From Bacteroidales bacterium (GTDB lineage: Bacteria > Bacteroidota > Bacteroidia > Bacteroidales > Marinilabiliaceae): 64,000 nucleotides of DNA. Every line of letters begins with the position of its first letter. Position 1 is the first letter of the stretch. Of the stretch, positions 51,763 through 61,026 are shown piece after piece. The stretch is from contig JAKSLE010000004.1 of the NCBI GenBank assembly GCA_024401365.1, positions 1 through 64,000 of the forward strand, read 5' to 3'. The notes beneath the pieces were generated by a model. It saw only the letters and a list, made by a program, of their open reading frames with translations, was not told the origin of the DNA and searched no databases. The position numbers and the translations under genes were made by a program.

Positions 51763-52668
51763 CTAATAGTAGTGATATCTATCCCACTCTGTCATGATAC
51801 GCTGTATCTCGTAGCGGTTGCTGTCAAGACATCTCTCTATGTTCCACTTTGGATCGCTGAAGAAATTGTCAACTCCCCATGTAGCAATCATCGAAAGGTC
51901 GTGAAGGTCAACCAACTCCAAAATATACTCTGTGCGACCACGATAGTCTGTACCTATTGCTCGTACAGCCAACTGCAAGTCAGCATGTGATGCAAATCTG
52001 CGCTCAAACATACCATACTCGTTTACTACGTTGAAACGGGTTGGCAACCCCATAGATAGTCTCTGTACATCAATGTCCGAAATGCCAAAGATGCTCACAA
52101 TCAGGGTTGTAGTCACTACCGATGGACGTGTCACATAATAGCTTCTCAATGACACTGTCGATGGACGGAATACATAACCATAATGTGCGTATGGATTCAC
52201 TACATGGTGATGCATTGGAGCCCCAGCAGGCGAATGTGGCTTGTAACCAGGATTGCTGTTGGGATGGTAACCATGATTGTGATTGTCATAGTGACCACCA
52301 TTGTAGCCATGGTTGCCGCCACCGCTGTAACCATTATTGTTATGATTATTGCCATTGCTGTTGCCATGGCTGTTGTTGCTGCCTGGCTTTACAATCTGCG
52401 CATCCTTGAGAATGGTGCCGCTTGGCTTTACCGACTGATTTGTCACACTTCCCACATTGTTCACATTGCTCGATGTGCCTTTATTGGTGTTTGTCTGTGT
52501 GCTATGGTTGTTGCGGTTGCCATTCTCATTTGCATGGCGAGTGTTTGTATGTGTAGAGGTAGTCGTTCTCTCGTTGTTGCGAGAAGAAGTTGTACCTTGA
52601 TTGCGAACTTGTGCGCCAGTAGATACTGCAATCATTATGCCGAGTATCAATGTTACTAATGCTTTCAT
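51763..52668 (-). CDS. Secreted His/Asn/Gly-rich protein of unknown function
   Basis: A signal peptide (MKALVTLILGIMIAVSTGAQ) is followed by a low-complexity Asn/Thr/Ser/Arg region (residues about 22-75), then a Gly/His/Asn/Tyr-rich region (about 95-150; GGHYDNHNHGYH and similar) ending HHHVVNPYAHYGYVFRP. The last 130 residues look folded (DIDVQRLSMGLPTRFNVVNEYGMF to the end DRYHYY). Many His residues suggest binding of Zn, Ni, Cu or Fe, but this is inference. It is a single-gene unit with long gene-free DNA upstream. Confidence 0.75.
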   Translation of the reverse strand: MKALVTLILGIMIAVSTGAQVRNQGTTSSRNNERTTTSTHTNTRHANENGNRNNHSTQTNTNKGTSSNVNNVGSVTNQSVKPSGTILKDAQIVKPGSNNSHGNSNGNNHNNNGYSGGGNHGYNGGHYDNHNHGYHPNSNPGYKPHSPAGAPMHHHVVNPYAHYGYVFRPSTVSLRSYYVTRPSVVTTTLIVSIFGISDIDVQRLSMGLPTRFNVVNEYGMFERRFASHADLQLAVRAIGTDYRGRTEYILELVDLHDLSMIATWGVDNFFSDPKWNIERCLDSNRYEIQRIMTEWDRYHYY

Positions 52669-53055
52669 CGTCGTAAAGTTTTATGTCAAGTTTCCCCGAC
52701 GGTTAATGTTCTTGTCTAACCTCAATCAAATACCGTGCCAAAAACACAGCTACCCTCGAGATCAAATCTGTTCCTATTATTATTTGTTGTTTTTTGTAGT
52801 ACGAATCCTCACCCCTTTTTGTTCCCCATAACAATGACCAACACCTCCCAATATCCCCCCTCAAAAAAAGAACCACATCTTTAATTATGATAAATACCGA
52901 CCTCCCAGGCTCATATCTCTATATACACTCTATATAGATACTATATAGACAGACAATACCCAGACCCCATATATTAAATATCTATAATCGAAACAAAAAC
53001 ACGCCCCCATAAAGGAAGGCGTGCCCCAAAAATCTATTTTATTAACCAAAACCTA
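52669..53055. other. Gene-free stretch with TATA-rich repeats and a minus-strand terminator
   Basis: No frame I can support. Between about 52914 and 52950 are short TATATA-type repeats (CTCTATATA, CTATATAGATA, CTATATAGACA). A clear hairpin at 52991-53023 terminates the YfiR-like gene. The 52669-52860 part, upstream of the His-rich protein gene, must hold its promoter, but no consensus element was found. Confidence 0.5.
52991..53023 (-). terminator. Intrinsic terminator of the YfiR-like gene
   Basis: On the minus strand CACGCC pairs with GGCGTG and is followed by TTTTTGTTT, 33 bases past the stop codon. Confidence 0.75.
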
Positions 53056-53577
53056 TTAGTACACCTCTGTACCCAAATCCATCAGCCTGCGATCAATACG
53101 CAAACCATTCTTCTGAATATTCTTGTCAGAAATCTCAAAGCCCAACTTACCATTGTTGTTTGTGAAAGCTATACCTGCTCCATTGGCACAGTGCCCTTGC
53201 TTGGAACTTACTATCAGCGACTTCGATCCTTCTTGATGATTAACCACTACATTGATCTGCTCACTCTTGGCCTCTCCTAGACAGACAATGTCACTCTTGC
53301 CAACAGTAGCTACCGAAGCGGCCGATCGTACTACAACATTCCTGTTCATGATCTTCTTAGCCGCAGCCAAGGTCTTGAGCTCCTTTGTCAACTCATTGTC
53401 ACCTATAATAGTGATAACAAGGTCCTTGTTGGCATCCTCCATAGGCCAACTTGTGTTTTTTGCAAAATTGAAAATGTAAAGGGCTTGAAACTTTGCCATC
53501 TGAGCAAATAAAGAATTGCTGAACCCCAATGCCATACATATAATAAGTACAACACGAACTAAAATCTTAGTTACCAT
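53056..53577 (-). CDS. YfiR family protein (DUF4154), secreted
   Basis: A signal peptide (ending NSLFAQ) precedes the DUF4154 domain (MAKFQALYIFNFAKNTSWP, IGDNELTKELKTLA, SDIVCLGEA, GSKSLIVSS and GIAFTNNNGKLGFEI). This is the fold of YfiR, a periplasmic regulator of a diguanylate cyclase in Pseudomonas. No cyclase gene is adjacent, and in Bacteroidota such proteins are usually alone, so that role cannot be carried over. 173 residues is the expected size. Confidence 0.87.
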   Translation of the reverse strand: MVTKILVRVVLIICMALGFSNSLFAQMAKFQALYIFNFAKNTSWPMEDANKDLVITIIGDNELTKELKTLAAAKKIMNRNVVVRSAASVATVGKSDIVCLGEAKSEQINVVVNHQEGSKSLIVSSKQGHCANGAGIAFTNNNGKLGFEISDKNIQKNGLRIDRRLMDLGTEVY

Positions 53578-53625
53578 AGCAGTAAGTATTTTATTAAGTT
53601 AGTAAGTAAATGTAAGTTTAGTAAA

Positions 53626-53688
53626 CGTGACGGTCGGTTGGTCACGGAAGCCTTCTACTCTCTTCCGTAATGGTATGTTTCAAAGATA
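53626..53688 (-). promoter_or_regulatory. Leader of the YfiR-like gene: -7 element and two competing hairpins
   Basis: TATCTTTG (53681-53688, minus strand) would start a transcript with a leader of about 100 bases. In the leader, CGTGAC (53626-53631) can pair with GTCACG (53641-53646), and ACGGAAG (53644-53650) with CTTCCGT (53662-53668). The two stems share bases 53644-53646, so only one can form fully. Confidence 0.4.
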
Positions 53689-53984
53689 AGCAAAAATTTC
53701 TCTCGTTGTTCTCCATTTTTCAAAATAATGCAACAAACCCCTCTCTATTGTATCATTTTAACTAAATTCTTACAACCTACACAACCTATCCCTCGTTATA
53801 AGCCACCAAAAGCAACACTAATTTATTTTTTATTCAATCAACTTATTTATCAACCTTTGTTGCCCCCTTTAGTTAATTTACGTTAATTATACGACGACAA
53901 CACACTTTTTTGTAACAATTAGAGTAGTATTTTTCGTATAAGACAGAAAACAACAACGGGTAACAAGCAATTTTTAAGAGAAAT
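53689..53984. other. AT-rich gene-free region upstream of rpoD
   Basis: No gene seen. TTTG at 53909-53912 and TATTTTTC at 53928-53935 are a near-match to the promoter consensus, but the spacing of 15 is short. The rest is AT-rich without clear structure. Confidence 0.4.
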
Positions 53985-54845
53985 ATGAGACAGCTCAAGA
54001 TTACAAAGTCAATCACAAACCGTGAGAGCGCTTCTCTTGATAAGTATCTTCAGGAAATCGGCCGTGAGGAACTGATTACTGTAGAGGAAGAGGTAGAACT
54101 CGCACAGCGTATCAAGCAGGGCGATGAACGTGCACTCGAGAAATTGACACGAGCAAACTTGCGATTCGTAGTGTCAGTAGCTAAACAGTACCAAAACCAG
54201 GGACTTAGCCTTCCAGACCTTATTAACGAGGGTAACCTCGGCCTTATAAAAGCAGCAGAGAAATTCGACGAAACTCGTGGATTCAAATTCATCTCATACG
54301 CAGTGTGGTGGATCCGCCAGTCTATCCTCCAAGCTTTGGCAGAACAGTCACGTATCGTACGCCTCCCTCTTAATCAGGTGGGCTCATTGAATAAAATCAA
54401 TAAGGCTTTCAATAAGTTCGAACAGGAGAACGAGCGTAAACCTTCAGCCGAGGAACTGGCCGACGAACTCGACCTACCAGCTGATAAGGTAGCAGATACC
54501 CTCCGCGTGTCTGGCCGCCATATCTCAGTAGACGCTCCTTTCGTAGAGGGCGAGGATAATAGCTTGCTCGACGTATTGGTAAACAACGATTCACCTAACG
54601 CCGACCGCCAGCTTATCAACGAGTCCCTTTCTCGCGAAATCGAACGTACATTGTCAACTCTCACCGAGCGCGAGAGCGATATCGTAAAACTCTTCTTCGG
54701 TATCGGTTGTCAGGAGATGACCCTCGAGGAGATAGGTGAACGCTTCGGCCTTACCCGCGAACGCGTACGCCAGATCAAGGAGAAGGCTATCCGCCGCCTC
54801 CGCCACAACACTCGCAGCAAACTTTTGAAATCTTACCTGGGATAA
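53985..54845 (+). CDS. rpoD: Primary sigma factor (RpoD/SigA type of Bacteroidota)
   Basis: Directs RNA polymerase to housekeeping promoters of the TTTG/TAnnTTTG type. The 286-residue protein is short, as in this phylum: it lacks the long non-conserved N-terminal region of the E. coli protein. Region 1.2 ([24 protein letters not shown]), region 2 ([39 protein letters not shown]), region 3 and region 4 with the helix-turn-helix ([29 protein letters not shown]) are all seen. Confidence 0.96.
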   Translation: MRQLKITKSITNRESASLDKYLQEIGREELITVEEEVELAQRIKQGDERALEKLTRANLRFVVSVAKQYQNQGLSLPDLINEGNLGLIKAAEKFDETRGFKFISYAVWWIRQSILQALAEQSRIVRLPLNQVGSLNKINKAFNKFEQENERKPSAEELADELDLPADKVADTLRVSGRHISVDAPFVEGEDNSLLDVLVNNDSPNADRQLINESLSREIERTLSTLTERESDIVKLFFGIGCQEMTLEEIGERFGLTRERVRQIKEKAIRRLRHNTRSKLLKSYLG

Positions 54846-54867
54846 TCCCATAAGGTTAGCATATTTT

Positions 54868-54914
54868 AAGGCTACAAAGTTCTCCAAAGCAGAATTTTGT
54901 AGCCTTATTTTTTG
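54868..54914 (+). terminator. Intrinsic terminator after rpoD
   Basis: AAGGCTACAAA (54868-54878) pairs perfectly with TTTGTAGCCTT (54896-54906), followed by ATTTTTTG. The next gene begins only 14 bases later, so its promoter must overlap this hairpin. Confidence 0.85.
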
Positions 54915-54927
54915 TAACTTCGCAACC

Positions 54928-55755
54928 ATGAAACTATTTCACGTACTCATATCGGCCGTATGCGTGTTGGCATGCCTAGCCTTGTCTTGCGCCTCTAATC
55001 CAGCTAATTCCAATCTGGTACGAATCCATACCCCCTACGGTATAATGGTGGCTAAACTGTACGACGACACCCCTATCCATAAGGAGAATTTCCTGGCACT
55101 GGTGCGTAACGGCGAGTACGACTCCCTACTATTCCATCGCGTAATCCGCGGATTCATGATTCAGGGCGGAGACCCAGATTCTCGACACGCTAACCGATAC
55201 ACCCAACTGGGCGGCAACCAAATAGGAGGTCCCCTCGAGGCCGAAATAGTCCACCCAAAATATTTTCACAAACGCGGAGCTATAGCCGCAGCACGCAAGG
55301 GCGATATGTACAACCCTCACAAAATGTCTTCTGGCTCCCAGTTCTATATCGTTCAGGGTGAGATTTTCTCAGATTCCCTTTTGAGCGACTTCGAGGCTCG
55401 TATAAATAATCGCACACGCCAGAAAATATTCCAATCTCTTCAGGAGGAATATGCCGATACCTTGAAGTACTGCCAGCAGAATGGACTCCAGGAACAACTT
55501 ATCGACCTCCAGATAACTATCATGGGACGCGTCGAGGAGGAGATGGAGAACCGCGGCTTCTACCGTTTTTCCGACGAACAGCGCGAGGCTTATACTACAA
55601 TAGGCGGTACCCCCCACCTCGATGGCGAGTATACCGTCTTCGGTGAAATAATTGAGGGACTGGAGGTTATCGACTCCATAGCCGCACAACAGGTAATAAG
55701 CCCCTTCGATCGACCCGATAAGGATATCTGGATGACAATGGAAATAATCGAATAA
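54928..55755 (+). CDS. Cyclophilin-type peptidyl-prolyl isomerase, lipoprotein
   Basis: Speeds proline isomerisation during folding of exported proteins. A lipoprotein signal ends LALSC (Cys21). The cyclophilin domain begins LVRIHTPYGIMVAKLYDDTP and keeps the active-site pattern HRVIRGFMIQGGD (Arg, Phe, Gln) and SGSQFYIVQG. An insert of about 60 helical residues separates this from the end piece GGTPHLDGEYTVFGEIIEGLEV. First of three tandem cyclophilin genes. A TAACTTCG -7-like element sits 6 bases before the ATG. Confidence 0.92.
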   Translation: MKLFHVLISAVCVLACLALSCASNPANSNLVRIHTPYGIMVAKLYDDTPIHKENFLALVRNGEYDSLLFHRVIRGFMIQGGDPDSRHANRYTQLGGNQIGGPLEAEIVHPKYFHKRGAIAAARKGDMYNPHKMSSGSQFYIVQGEIFSDSLLSDFEARINNRTRQKIFQSLQEEYADTLKYCQQNGLQEQLIDLQITIMGRVEEEMENRGFYRFSDEQREAYTTIGGTPHLDGEYTVFGEIIEGLEVIDSIAAQQVISPFDRPDKDIWMTMEIIE

Positions 55756-55767
55756 CACCTACAAGCC

Positions 55768-56571
55768 ATGATGCTTCGCTCCCTTATCAGTATAATATCG
55801 TTCTTCTGCATTTCAGCAATAGCTAATGCTCAGTCCGTCAAGGTCAAAATACATACCAACCTTGGCGACATGAAGGCCGTATTGTACGATGACACCCCAA
55901 AGCATCGTAACGAATTTATTAAGCTTGTTCAGGAAAAACATTTCGACGGTACACTATTCTATCGAGTAGTACGCAATTTCGTTATCCAAGGCGGTTCTTC
56001 CGATTCTAAAAACGCCCGTCCAGGTCAGCATATTGGCTACGGCGACGAGGCTGACAACATCGATTCTGAATTCACAAAAAAACATTTCCATAAATTCGGA
56101 GCCTTATGCGCACCTCGCCAACCCGACAAGGTGAATATGCTTAAGACTTCCGATATATCTCAGTTCTACATCGTACGTGGCCAGGTCTATGCCGACTCAA
56201 TCCTCACTTTGATGGAGAAACGAGTGAACAACCCTATCAAAAAACGCCTGCGCGATCTTTACTACACCCCTCACAAGGAGGAGCTGGAGCAACTGAAACA
56301 GACCGACAAAAAGGCTTACAATAAACTTCTCACAGAAATAAAGGAGAAAATCGACTTCGAATACCGAATATCCGACTACAAGGAGTTTACCTCTGAAATG
56401 CGCGAGGCTTATACTACTATAGGCGGAACGCCCGACCTGGATGGTGAGTATACCGTCTTCGGCGAACTTACTTCGGGGTTCGATGTCCTTCGCAAAATAG
56501 CCAACCTAAAGGTCGATAAGAACGATCGCCCGGTGCAGGATGTACGCATAACTATAACAATCGAGGATTAA
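55768..56571 (+). CDS. Cyclophilin-type peptidyl-prolyl isomerase, periplasmic
   Basis: Paralogue of the preceding gene, 12 bases downstream. The signal peptide ends AIANAQ without a lipobox. The cyclophilin core keeps YRVVRNFVIQGG and SQFYIVRGQ, with a charged helical insert (about residues 150-210) and the GGTPDLDGEYTVFGELTSGFDVL ending. 267 residues. Its stop codon overlaps the start of the third gene by one base (TAATG), so the three are one operon. Confidence 0.92.
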   Translation: MMLRSLISIISFFCISAIANAQSVKVKIHTNLGDMKAVLYDDTPKHRNEFIKLVQEKHFDGTLFYRVVRNFVIQGGSSDSKNARPGQHIGYGDEADNIDSEFTKKHFHKFGALCAPRQPDKVNMLKTSDISQFYIVRGQVYADSILTLMEKRVNNPIKKRLRDLYYTPHKEELEQLKQTDKKAYNKLLTEIKEKIDFEYRISDYKEFTSEMREAYTTIGGTPDLDGEYTVFGELTSGFDVLRKIANLKVDKNDRPVQDVRITITIED

Positions 56572-57842
56572 TGAGAATGAAGTTACGCGCCATCATATTA
56601 TCGTCCCTATCCGCTATTTTTGTTTCAGCTTGTACTTCAGGCTTTGGAGAAAGCCCAACTACCGCGTCTCCTCAGTCAGCAGTAAAGGATTACGCCGAGC
56701 GCAACATTGAGTCAATGGCTAATATAACTGCCTACGATGTCTACGGTGCAGCTTTGTCTGATGCCAACGCAGTATACGTATCTCAAGATGTGGTAATTAC
56801 CCCAATGGCTTGGATCAAAGGCGCCCAAAAAGCTAAACTTACGCCTATCGGCAGCAAGCGTGCCTTCAATGTTTTTGGCTTTACTGCCTATAATATAGAT
56901 GACAACTTGGTGGCATTGAGAGTCGAACGCCGCGTAACAGCGGATAAGCTTGCCCCCCTCGACACTTTGGCTTCTTCAACAGATGAACTCTATACTTTAT
57001 CTGTCAACTCTCGCAAAAAAATAGTAAAAAATACCGTTTCTGTTTCCCCTGAGGGCGTTATAAGCCCTTCGTCTATCATGGGCAACCCTGTCTATAATGC
57101 TAATGGGCAACTTTTCGGCATAGTCGGCGAAAACAACCGTCTGATTCCTGCTTCTACCATAGCACAGATACTCCCTCGCGTAGATGGTGAGCACGAGAGC
57201 GTATATCAACTTCGTCTGAAGTCTAATAAGCAGTACCCAGCAGCTTCTTCAATATCAGGATTCACTATCCATACCTCAATGGGTAAAATATCAATGCGCC
57301 TACTCGACCAGACTCCAGAATATAAGGAGAATATTATCCGTCTGGTTTCCGACCAGTTCTATGACAGCTTGCTCGTCCATCGCGTATTGTCCAATTACCT
57401 CATACAGACAGGTGCAGCCGATAGTCGACACGCAAGTCCAGATAGCCAGGTCGGTTGGCAAGGCCCTGGCTACACCATTCCTATGCACCTAGTACCTGGC
57501 ATTTTCCACCGTCGCGGAATGGTGGCCGCTAGCAAACTTCCTCAGGATCACAACAAGAGCAATCGCTCCGATGGCTCTCAGTTCTACATAGTCTCTGGTC
57601 GTAAGTTCTCTAACAAGGACCTCGACGAAATAGAAAAGGAGTACCACAAAAAGTTCTCTGCAGCACAGCGCGAGGTATACTCTACTGTCGGAGGAGCACC
57701 TTATCTTGATGATGATTATACAATATTCGCCGAGGTCACATCGGGCATGGATGTGGTGGACAGAATCGCCGCCCTCCCTCTCAATGGCGACCGACCGATA
57801 CAGGATGTTAGAATATACCGGGCAACACTAATCCGTAAGTGA
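56571..57842 (+). CDS. Degenerate trypsin-like domain fused to a cyclophilin, lipoprotein
   Basis: A lipoprotein signal (lipobox VSAC, Cys21) is followed by an unusual domain at about residues 35-205 and then a cyclophilin domain (about 229-420) with HRVLSNYLIQTG and GSQFYIVSG. The first domain has the layout of an HtrA/trypsin-like protease: AVYVSQDVVITPMAWIKGA where the His box would be, DDNLVALRVE at the Asp box, and SIMGNPVYNANGQLFGIVG where GNSGGPLVN-type Ser sequences occur. The His and Ser are missing, so it would be a pseudo-protease. In the cyclophilin active site Phe is replaced by Tyr. Third gene of the operon. The protease likeness is my inference from pattern. Confidence 0.75.
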   Translation: MRMKLRAIILSSLSAIFVSACTSGFGESPTTASPQSAVKDYAERNIESMANITAYDVYGAALSDANAVYVSQDVVITPMAWIKGAQKAKLTPIGSKRAFNVFGFTAYNIDDNLVALRVERRVTADKLAPLDTLASSTDELYTLSVNSRKKIVKNTVSVSPEGVISPSSIMGNPVYNANGQLFGIVGENNRLIPASTIAQILPRVDGEHESVYQLRLKSNKQYPAASSISGFTIHTSMGKISMRLLDQTPEYKENIIRLVSDQFYDSLLVHRVLSNYLIQTGAADSRHASPDSQVGWQGPGYTIPMHLVPGIFHRRGMVAASKLPQDHNKSNRSDGSQFYIVSGRKFSNKDLDEIEKEYHKKFSAAQREVYSTVGGAPYLDDDYTIFAEVTSGMDVVDRIAALPLNGDRPIQDVRIYRATLIRK

Positions 57843-57927
57843 TTTTCGCTCTCGTTTTTCGTAACATCAAACACCTTGATTCGTATCAAACAAACAGTTT
57901 TAATAACAACATAAACTAAAATTCGTC

Positions 57928-59214
57928 GTGATAGCATTAATGATCGCAGTGTTCCTGATTGGTTATGCATGCATAGCTTTGGAACATCCACTGAAGGTTA
58001 ATAAGGCAGCCCCTGCTCTTATTATCGGTGTACTTACTTGGGTTCTCTACATCACAATGGGCAACTTGCCTGCTGAGGAGACTCTCGAGCACCTTCAGCA
58101 CCATCTCGGTGAGACTTCGGAAACCCTCTTCTTCCTCCTCGCCGCAATGACAATCGTTGAGGTTGTAGATAGCCATAGCGGCTTCAGCGTCCTCACAAAC
58201 ATTATCAAAACCCGTAGCAAGGTACGTTTGCTCTGGATCATCTGTATCCTTACATTCTTCATGTCGGCAGTACTCGACAACCTTACTACAACTATCGTAA
58301 TGATAGCTCTGCTCCGTAAACTTATTGCCGACAAGGAGACTCGCTGGACCTTCGTAGGCGCAGTTATCATCGCAGCTAATGCAGGTGGCGCTTGGAGTCC
58401 TATCGGAGACGTTACAACTATCATGCTCTGGATCGGTGGTCAGATTTCTGCCCTTAACATCATCGGAGCGATCTTCATCCCTAGCCTCGTAGCTCTCGTG
58501 GTTCCTTTGGCTGTTTTGTCTTTTACTATGAAAGGCGAAGTTCAACGCCCTTCAAAGTCAGCTACCGAAACTAACTTGACATCAAGAAATATGCAGATAG
58601 GTATGCTCTGCCTCGGCGTACTGATGCTCGTATGCGTCCCTCCTTTCAAGATGATTACTCACCTCCCTCCTTATATGGGCATGCTCCTCGGTTTGGGTAT
58701 CGTATGGGTGGTAACTGAGATTATGCACCGTAAGCGCGACCGTATCGATCGTGAGCGTCTTATCATCGAGACTGTAATGCGTAAGGTTGACGTACCTACA
58801 ATATTGTTCTTCCTAGGTATCCTTACAGCTGTAGGTGCTTTGGCAACTGCAGGCATCCTTAAGGATTTCTCTGGATGGCTCGACGAGGTAACAGACAAGA
58901 ATATATACGTAATCAACCTCACTATCGGTGTTCTCTCTTCTGTAGTTGATAATGTTCCTCTCGTAGCTGGTGCTATGGGTATGTACGAAATTGCTGCCGA
59001 TGCCGCATCCGTATATGCTATCGATGGTACTTTCTGGGAGATGCTCGCATATTGCGCAGGTACTGGTGGCAGTATCCTCATCATCGGCTCCGCTGCTGGC
59101 GTGGCCGCTATGGGTCTCGAGAAAATCGACTTCATGTGGTATATCCGTCGCATGAGCTGGCTAGCACTCTTGGGCTACCTCGCTGGTGCGCTCGTATTCT
59201 TCCTCATGAAATAA
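57928..59214 (+). CDS. nhaD: Na+/H+ antiporter NhaD
   Basis: Exchanges sodium for protons across the inner membrane. The 428-residue protein of the ion-transporter superfamily has about 12 helices. DNLTTTIVMIALLRKL and ANAGGAWSPIGDVTTIMLW in the first half and SSVVDNVPLVAGAMGMYE with GTGGSILIIGSAAGVAAMGLE in the second half are the NhaD signatures. Start codon is GTG. With Na+-NQR and the decarboxylase pump it fits a sodium-based energy economy. Confidence 0.93.
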   Translation: MIALMIAVFLIGYACIALEHPLKVNKAAPALIIGVLTWVLYITMGNLPAEETLEHLQHHLGETSETLFFLLAAMTIVEVVDSHSGFSVLTNIIKTRSKVRLLWIICILTFFMSAVLDNLTTTIVMIALLRKLIADKETRWTFVGAVIIAANAGGAWSPIGDVTTIMLWIGGQISALNIIGAIFIPSLVALVVPLAVLSFTMKGEVQRPSKSATETNLTSRNMQIGMLCLGVLMLVCVPPFKMITHLPPYMGMLLGLGIVWVVTEIMHRKRDRIDRERLIIETVMRKVDVPTILFFLGILTAVGALATAGILKDFSGWLDEVTDKNIYVINLTIGVLSSVVDNVPLVAGAMGMYEIAADAASVYAIDGTFWEMLAYCAGTGGSILIIGSAAGVAAMGLEKIDFMWYIRRMSWLALLGYLAGALVFFLMK

Positions 59215-59250
59215 TTTATATAAGTGTCAACCTTTTGAGTTTTTCCCGTT

Positions 59251-60939
59251 ATGAACTATTCTTTCTTTGACTTCTTGCGCCTACTGGGTTCCTTGGCTCT
59301 CTTCCTGTACGGTATGAAGATGATGTCCGAGGCTTTGCAGAAGGTAGCAGGCTCTCGCCTCAAGAATATCTTGGGCATAATGACGTCCAACCGCTTCTTG
59401 GGACTCATAACGGGTTTCCTCATAACTACTGTAATCCAGTCTTCTAGCGCCACTACAGTCTTGGTGGTGAGCTTCGTAAACGCAGGCCTCATCTCCCTCA
59501 CAGAGTCTATAGGCGTCATCATGGGTGCTAATATCGGTACCACTGTGACTGGCTGGATTATCAGTATTCTGGGCTTTAGCGCCGATATATCTGCACTGGC
59601 TCTGCCTGCCATCGGTATCGCACTCCCACTTATATTCAGCAAGCGCAATACTTGGCACAATTGCGGTGAACTTATCGTGGGTATAGCTTTGCTCTTCATG
59701 GGTCTCGACTTCTTGAAGGCTTCTGTACCTAATATCAACGACTCGCCCGAAATACTCGAATTCTTGCGAGATTATACTAGCAACGGCTACGCATCTTTGT
59801 TCCTTTTCTTATTCATCGGAACTGTGCTTACCATCGTCATCCAATCTTCTAGCGCCACCATGGCTCTCACATTCGTAATGTGTTCTCAGGGTTGGATTCC
59901 TTTCGAAATGGCAGCCGCTATGGTAATGGGCGAGAACATAGGTACCACAGTTACAGCTAATATCGCAGCAGCCGTCGGTAACATTTCTGCTCGCCGCGCA
60001 GCTATGGTCCATATGGTATTCAACTTGTTGGGTATCGTATGGCTCCTCCTCCTATTCTACCCTTTCACCGATCTCGTGGATAGCATAGTTATAGGTATGG
60101 CTGGCGCTTCTCCTCGCGTCGACGTCGAGCAGGTCCCTCTGGCATTGGCAGTATTCCACTCCGTATTCAACCTCACCAACGCCTTCGTGTTCATCTGGTT
60201 CACTAAACTGATCGAACGAATCGTTATGAGAGTCCTCCCTTCTAAACCTGATACCGAGGAGGAGTTCCACCTGAGGTTTATTACTACCGGTATGCTGACA
60301 ACTTCCGAATTGTCTCAGATCCAAGCCAAAAAGGAACTGTCTCTCTTCGCCGAACATACCCACAAAATGTTCGGCATGGTAAGACAAATGCTTACCGAGG
60401 AAATGTCTTCGTCCGATTTCGAGAAACTTTTCGAGAAAATCAAGAAACAGGAGGATCTTAGCGATAACGTAGAGGTGGAAATTGCCAACTATCTTACTAA
60501 GGTCAACCAAGGTAAACTCTCCGATGAGGGACGCCGCCGCAACAAGGCTATGCTCAAAATCGTCGGCGAAATCGAAAGCGTGGGCGATGCCAACTTCTCT
60601 ATCGCTCGCCTCATAAACCGCGTACGAACACAGAACCTCTCTATGCCTCCTATGGTAAAGGAGAAACTTCTCTTGATGTTCGACCTGGTGGATAAGGCTC
60701 TCTCCGTAATGGACAAAAACCTCTCTTCTGACGAATTCAGATGCGACCTCAAGAGCGCTCAGGTTTGCGAGTCGGATATCAATACTTTCCGAAATCAGGA
60801 GAAAGCACAGAACTTCGAGAATGTCAAAAACGAGGAGTACCCCTACGAATTGGGTGTCTACTTTACGGATATGCTCCAGGAGTGCGAGGAACTTGGCGAC
60901 TACGTAATCAACGTTTCCGAGGCATTGGCAGAGGTGTAA
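59251..60939 (+). CDS. Na/Pi cotransporter family protein with PhoU-like domain
   Basis: Sodium-driven phosphate transport is the known role of the family. The membrane part (residues 1-310) has two inverted repeats with the QSSSATTVLVVSFVNAG and QSSSATMALTFVMCSQG motifs and GANIGTTVTGW/GENIGTTVTAN. A cytoplasmic PhoU-like helical domain follows (about residues 345-555). 562 residues is the normal length. It starts 36 bases after nhaD, so both may be cotranscribed. A terminator follows at 60963. Confidence 0.93.
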   Translation: MNYSFFDFLRLLGSLALFLYGMKMMSEALQKVAGSRLKNILGIMTSNRFLGLITGFLITTVIQSSSATTVLVVSFVNAGLISLTESIGVIMGANIGTTVTGWIISILGFSADISALALPAIGIALPLIFSKRNTWHNCGELIVGIALLFMGLDFLKASVPNINDSPEILEFLRDYTSNGYASLFLFLFIGTVLTIVIQSSSATMALTFVMCSQGWIPFEMAAAMVMGENIGTTVTANIAAAVGNISARRAAMVHMVFNLLGIVWLLLLFYPFTDLVDSIVIGMAGASPRVDVEQVPLALAVFHSVFNLTNAFVFIWFTKLIERIVMRVLPSKPDTEEEFHLRFITTGMLTTSELSQIQAKKELSLFAEHTHKMFGMVRQMLTEEMSSSDFEKLFEKIKKQEDLSDNVEVEIANYLTKVNQGKLSDEGRRRNKAMLKIVGEIESVGDANFSIARLINRVRTQNLSMPPMVKEKLLLMFDLVDKALSVMDKNLSSDEFRCDLKSAQVCESDINTFRNQEKAQNFENVKNEEYPYELGVYFTDMLQECEELGDYVINVSEALAEV

Positions 60940-60962
60940 CACGACACTTATCCTCAAAAAAT

Positions 60963-60995
60963 AAATACCTGAATACCTCCCGTATTCAGGTATTT
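60963..60995 (+). terminator. Intrinsic terminator after the Na/Pi cotransporter gene
   Basis: AAATACCTGAATA pairs perfectly with TATTCAGGTATTT around a 7-base loop. A TATTTTTG -7-like element for ubiE begins right after it (60999-61006). Confidence 0.85.
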
Positions 60996-61026
60996 CTGTA
61001 TTTTTGCACCAGTTGAAGAGTATAAA

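Noticed and set aside
52914-52970. TATATA-rich short repeats as a replication origin or iteron array
   Set aside because: The units are irregular, there are no DnaA boxes that I can see, and the region is short.
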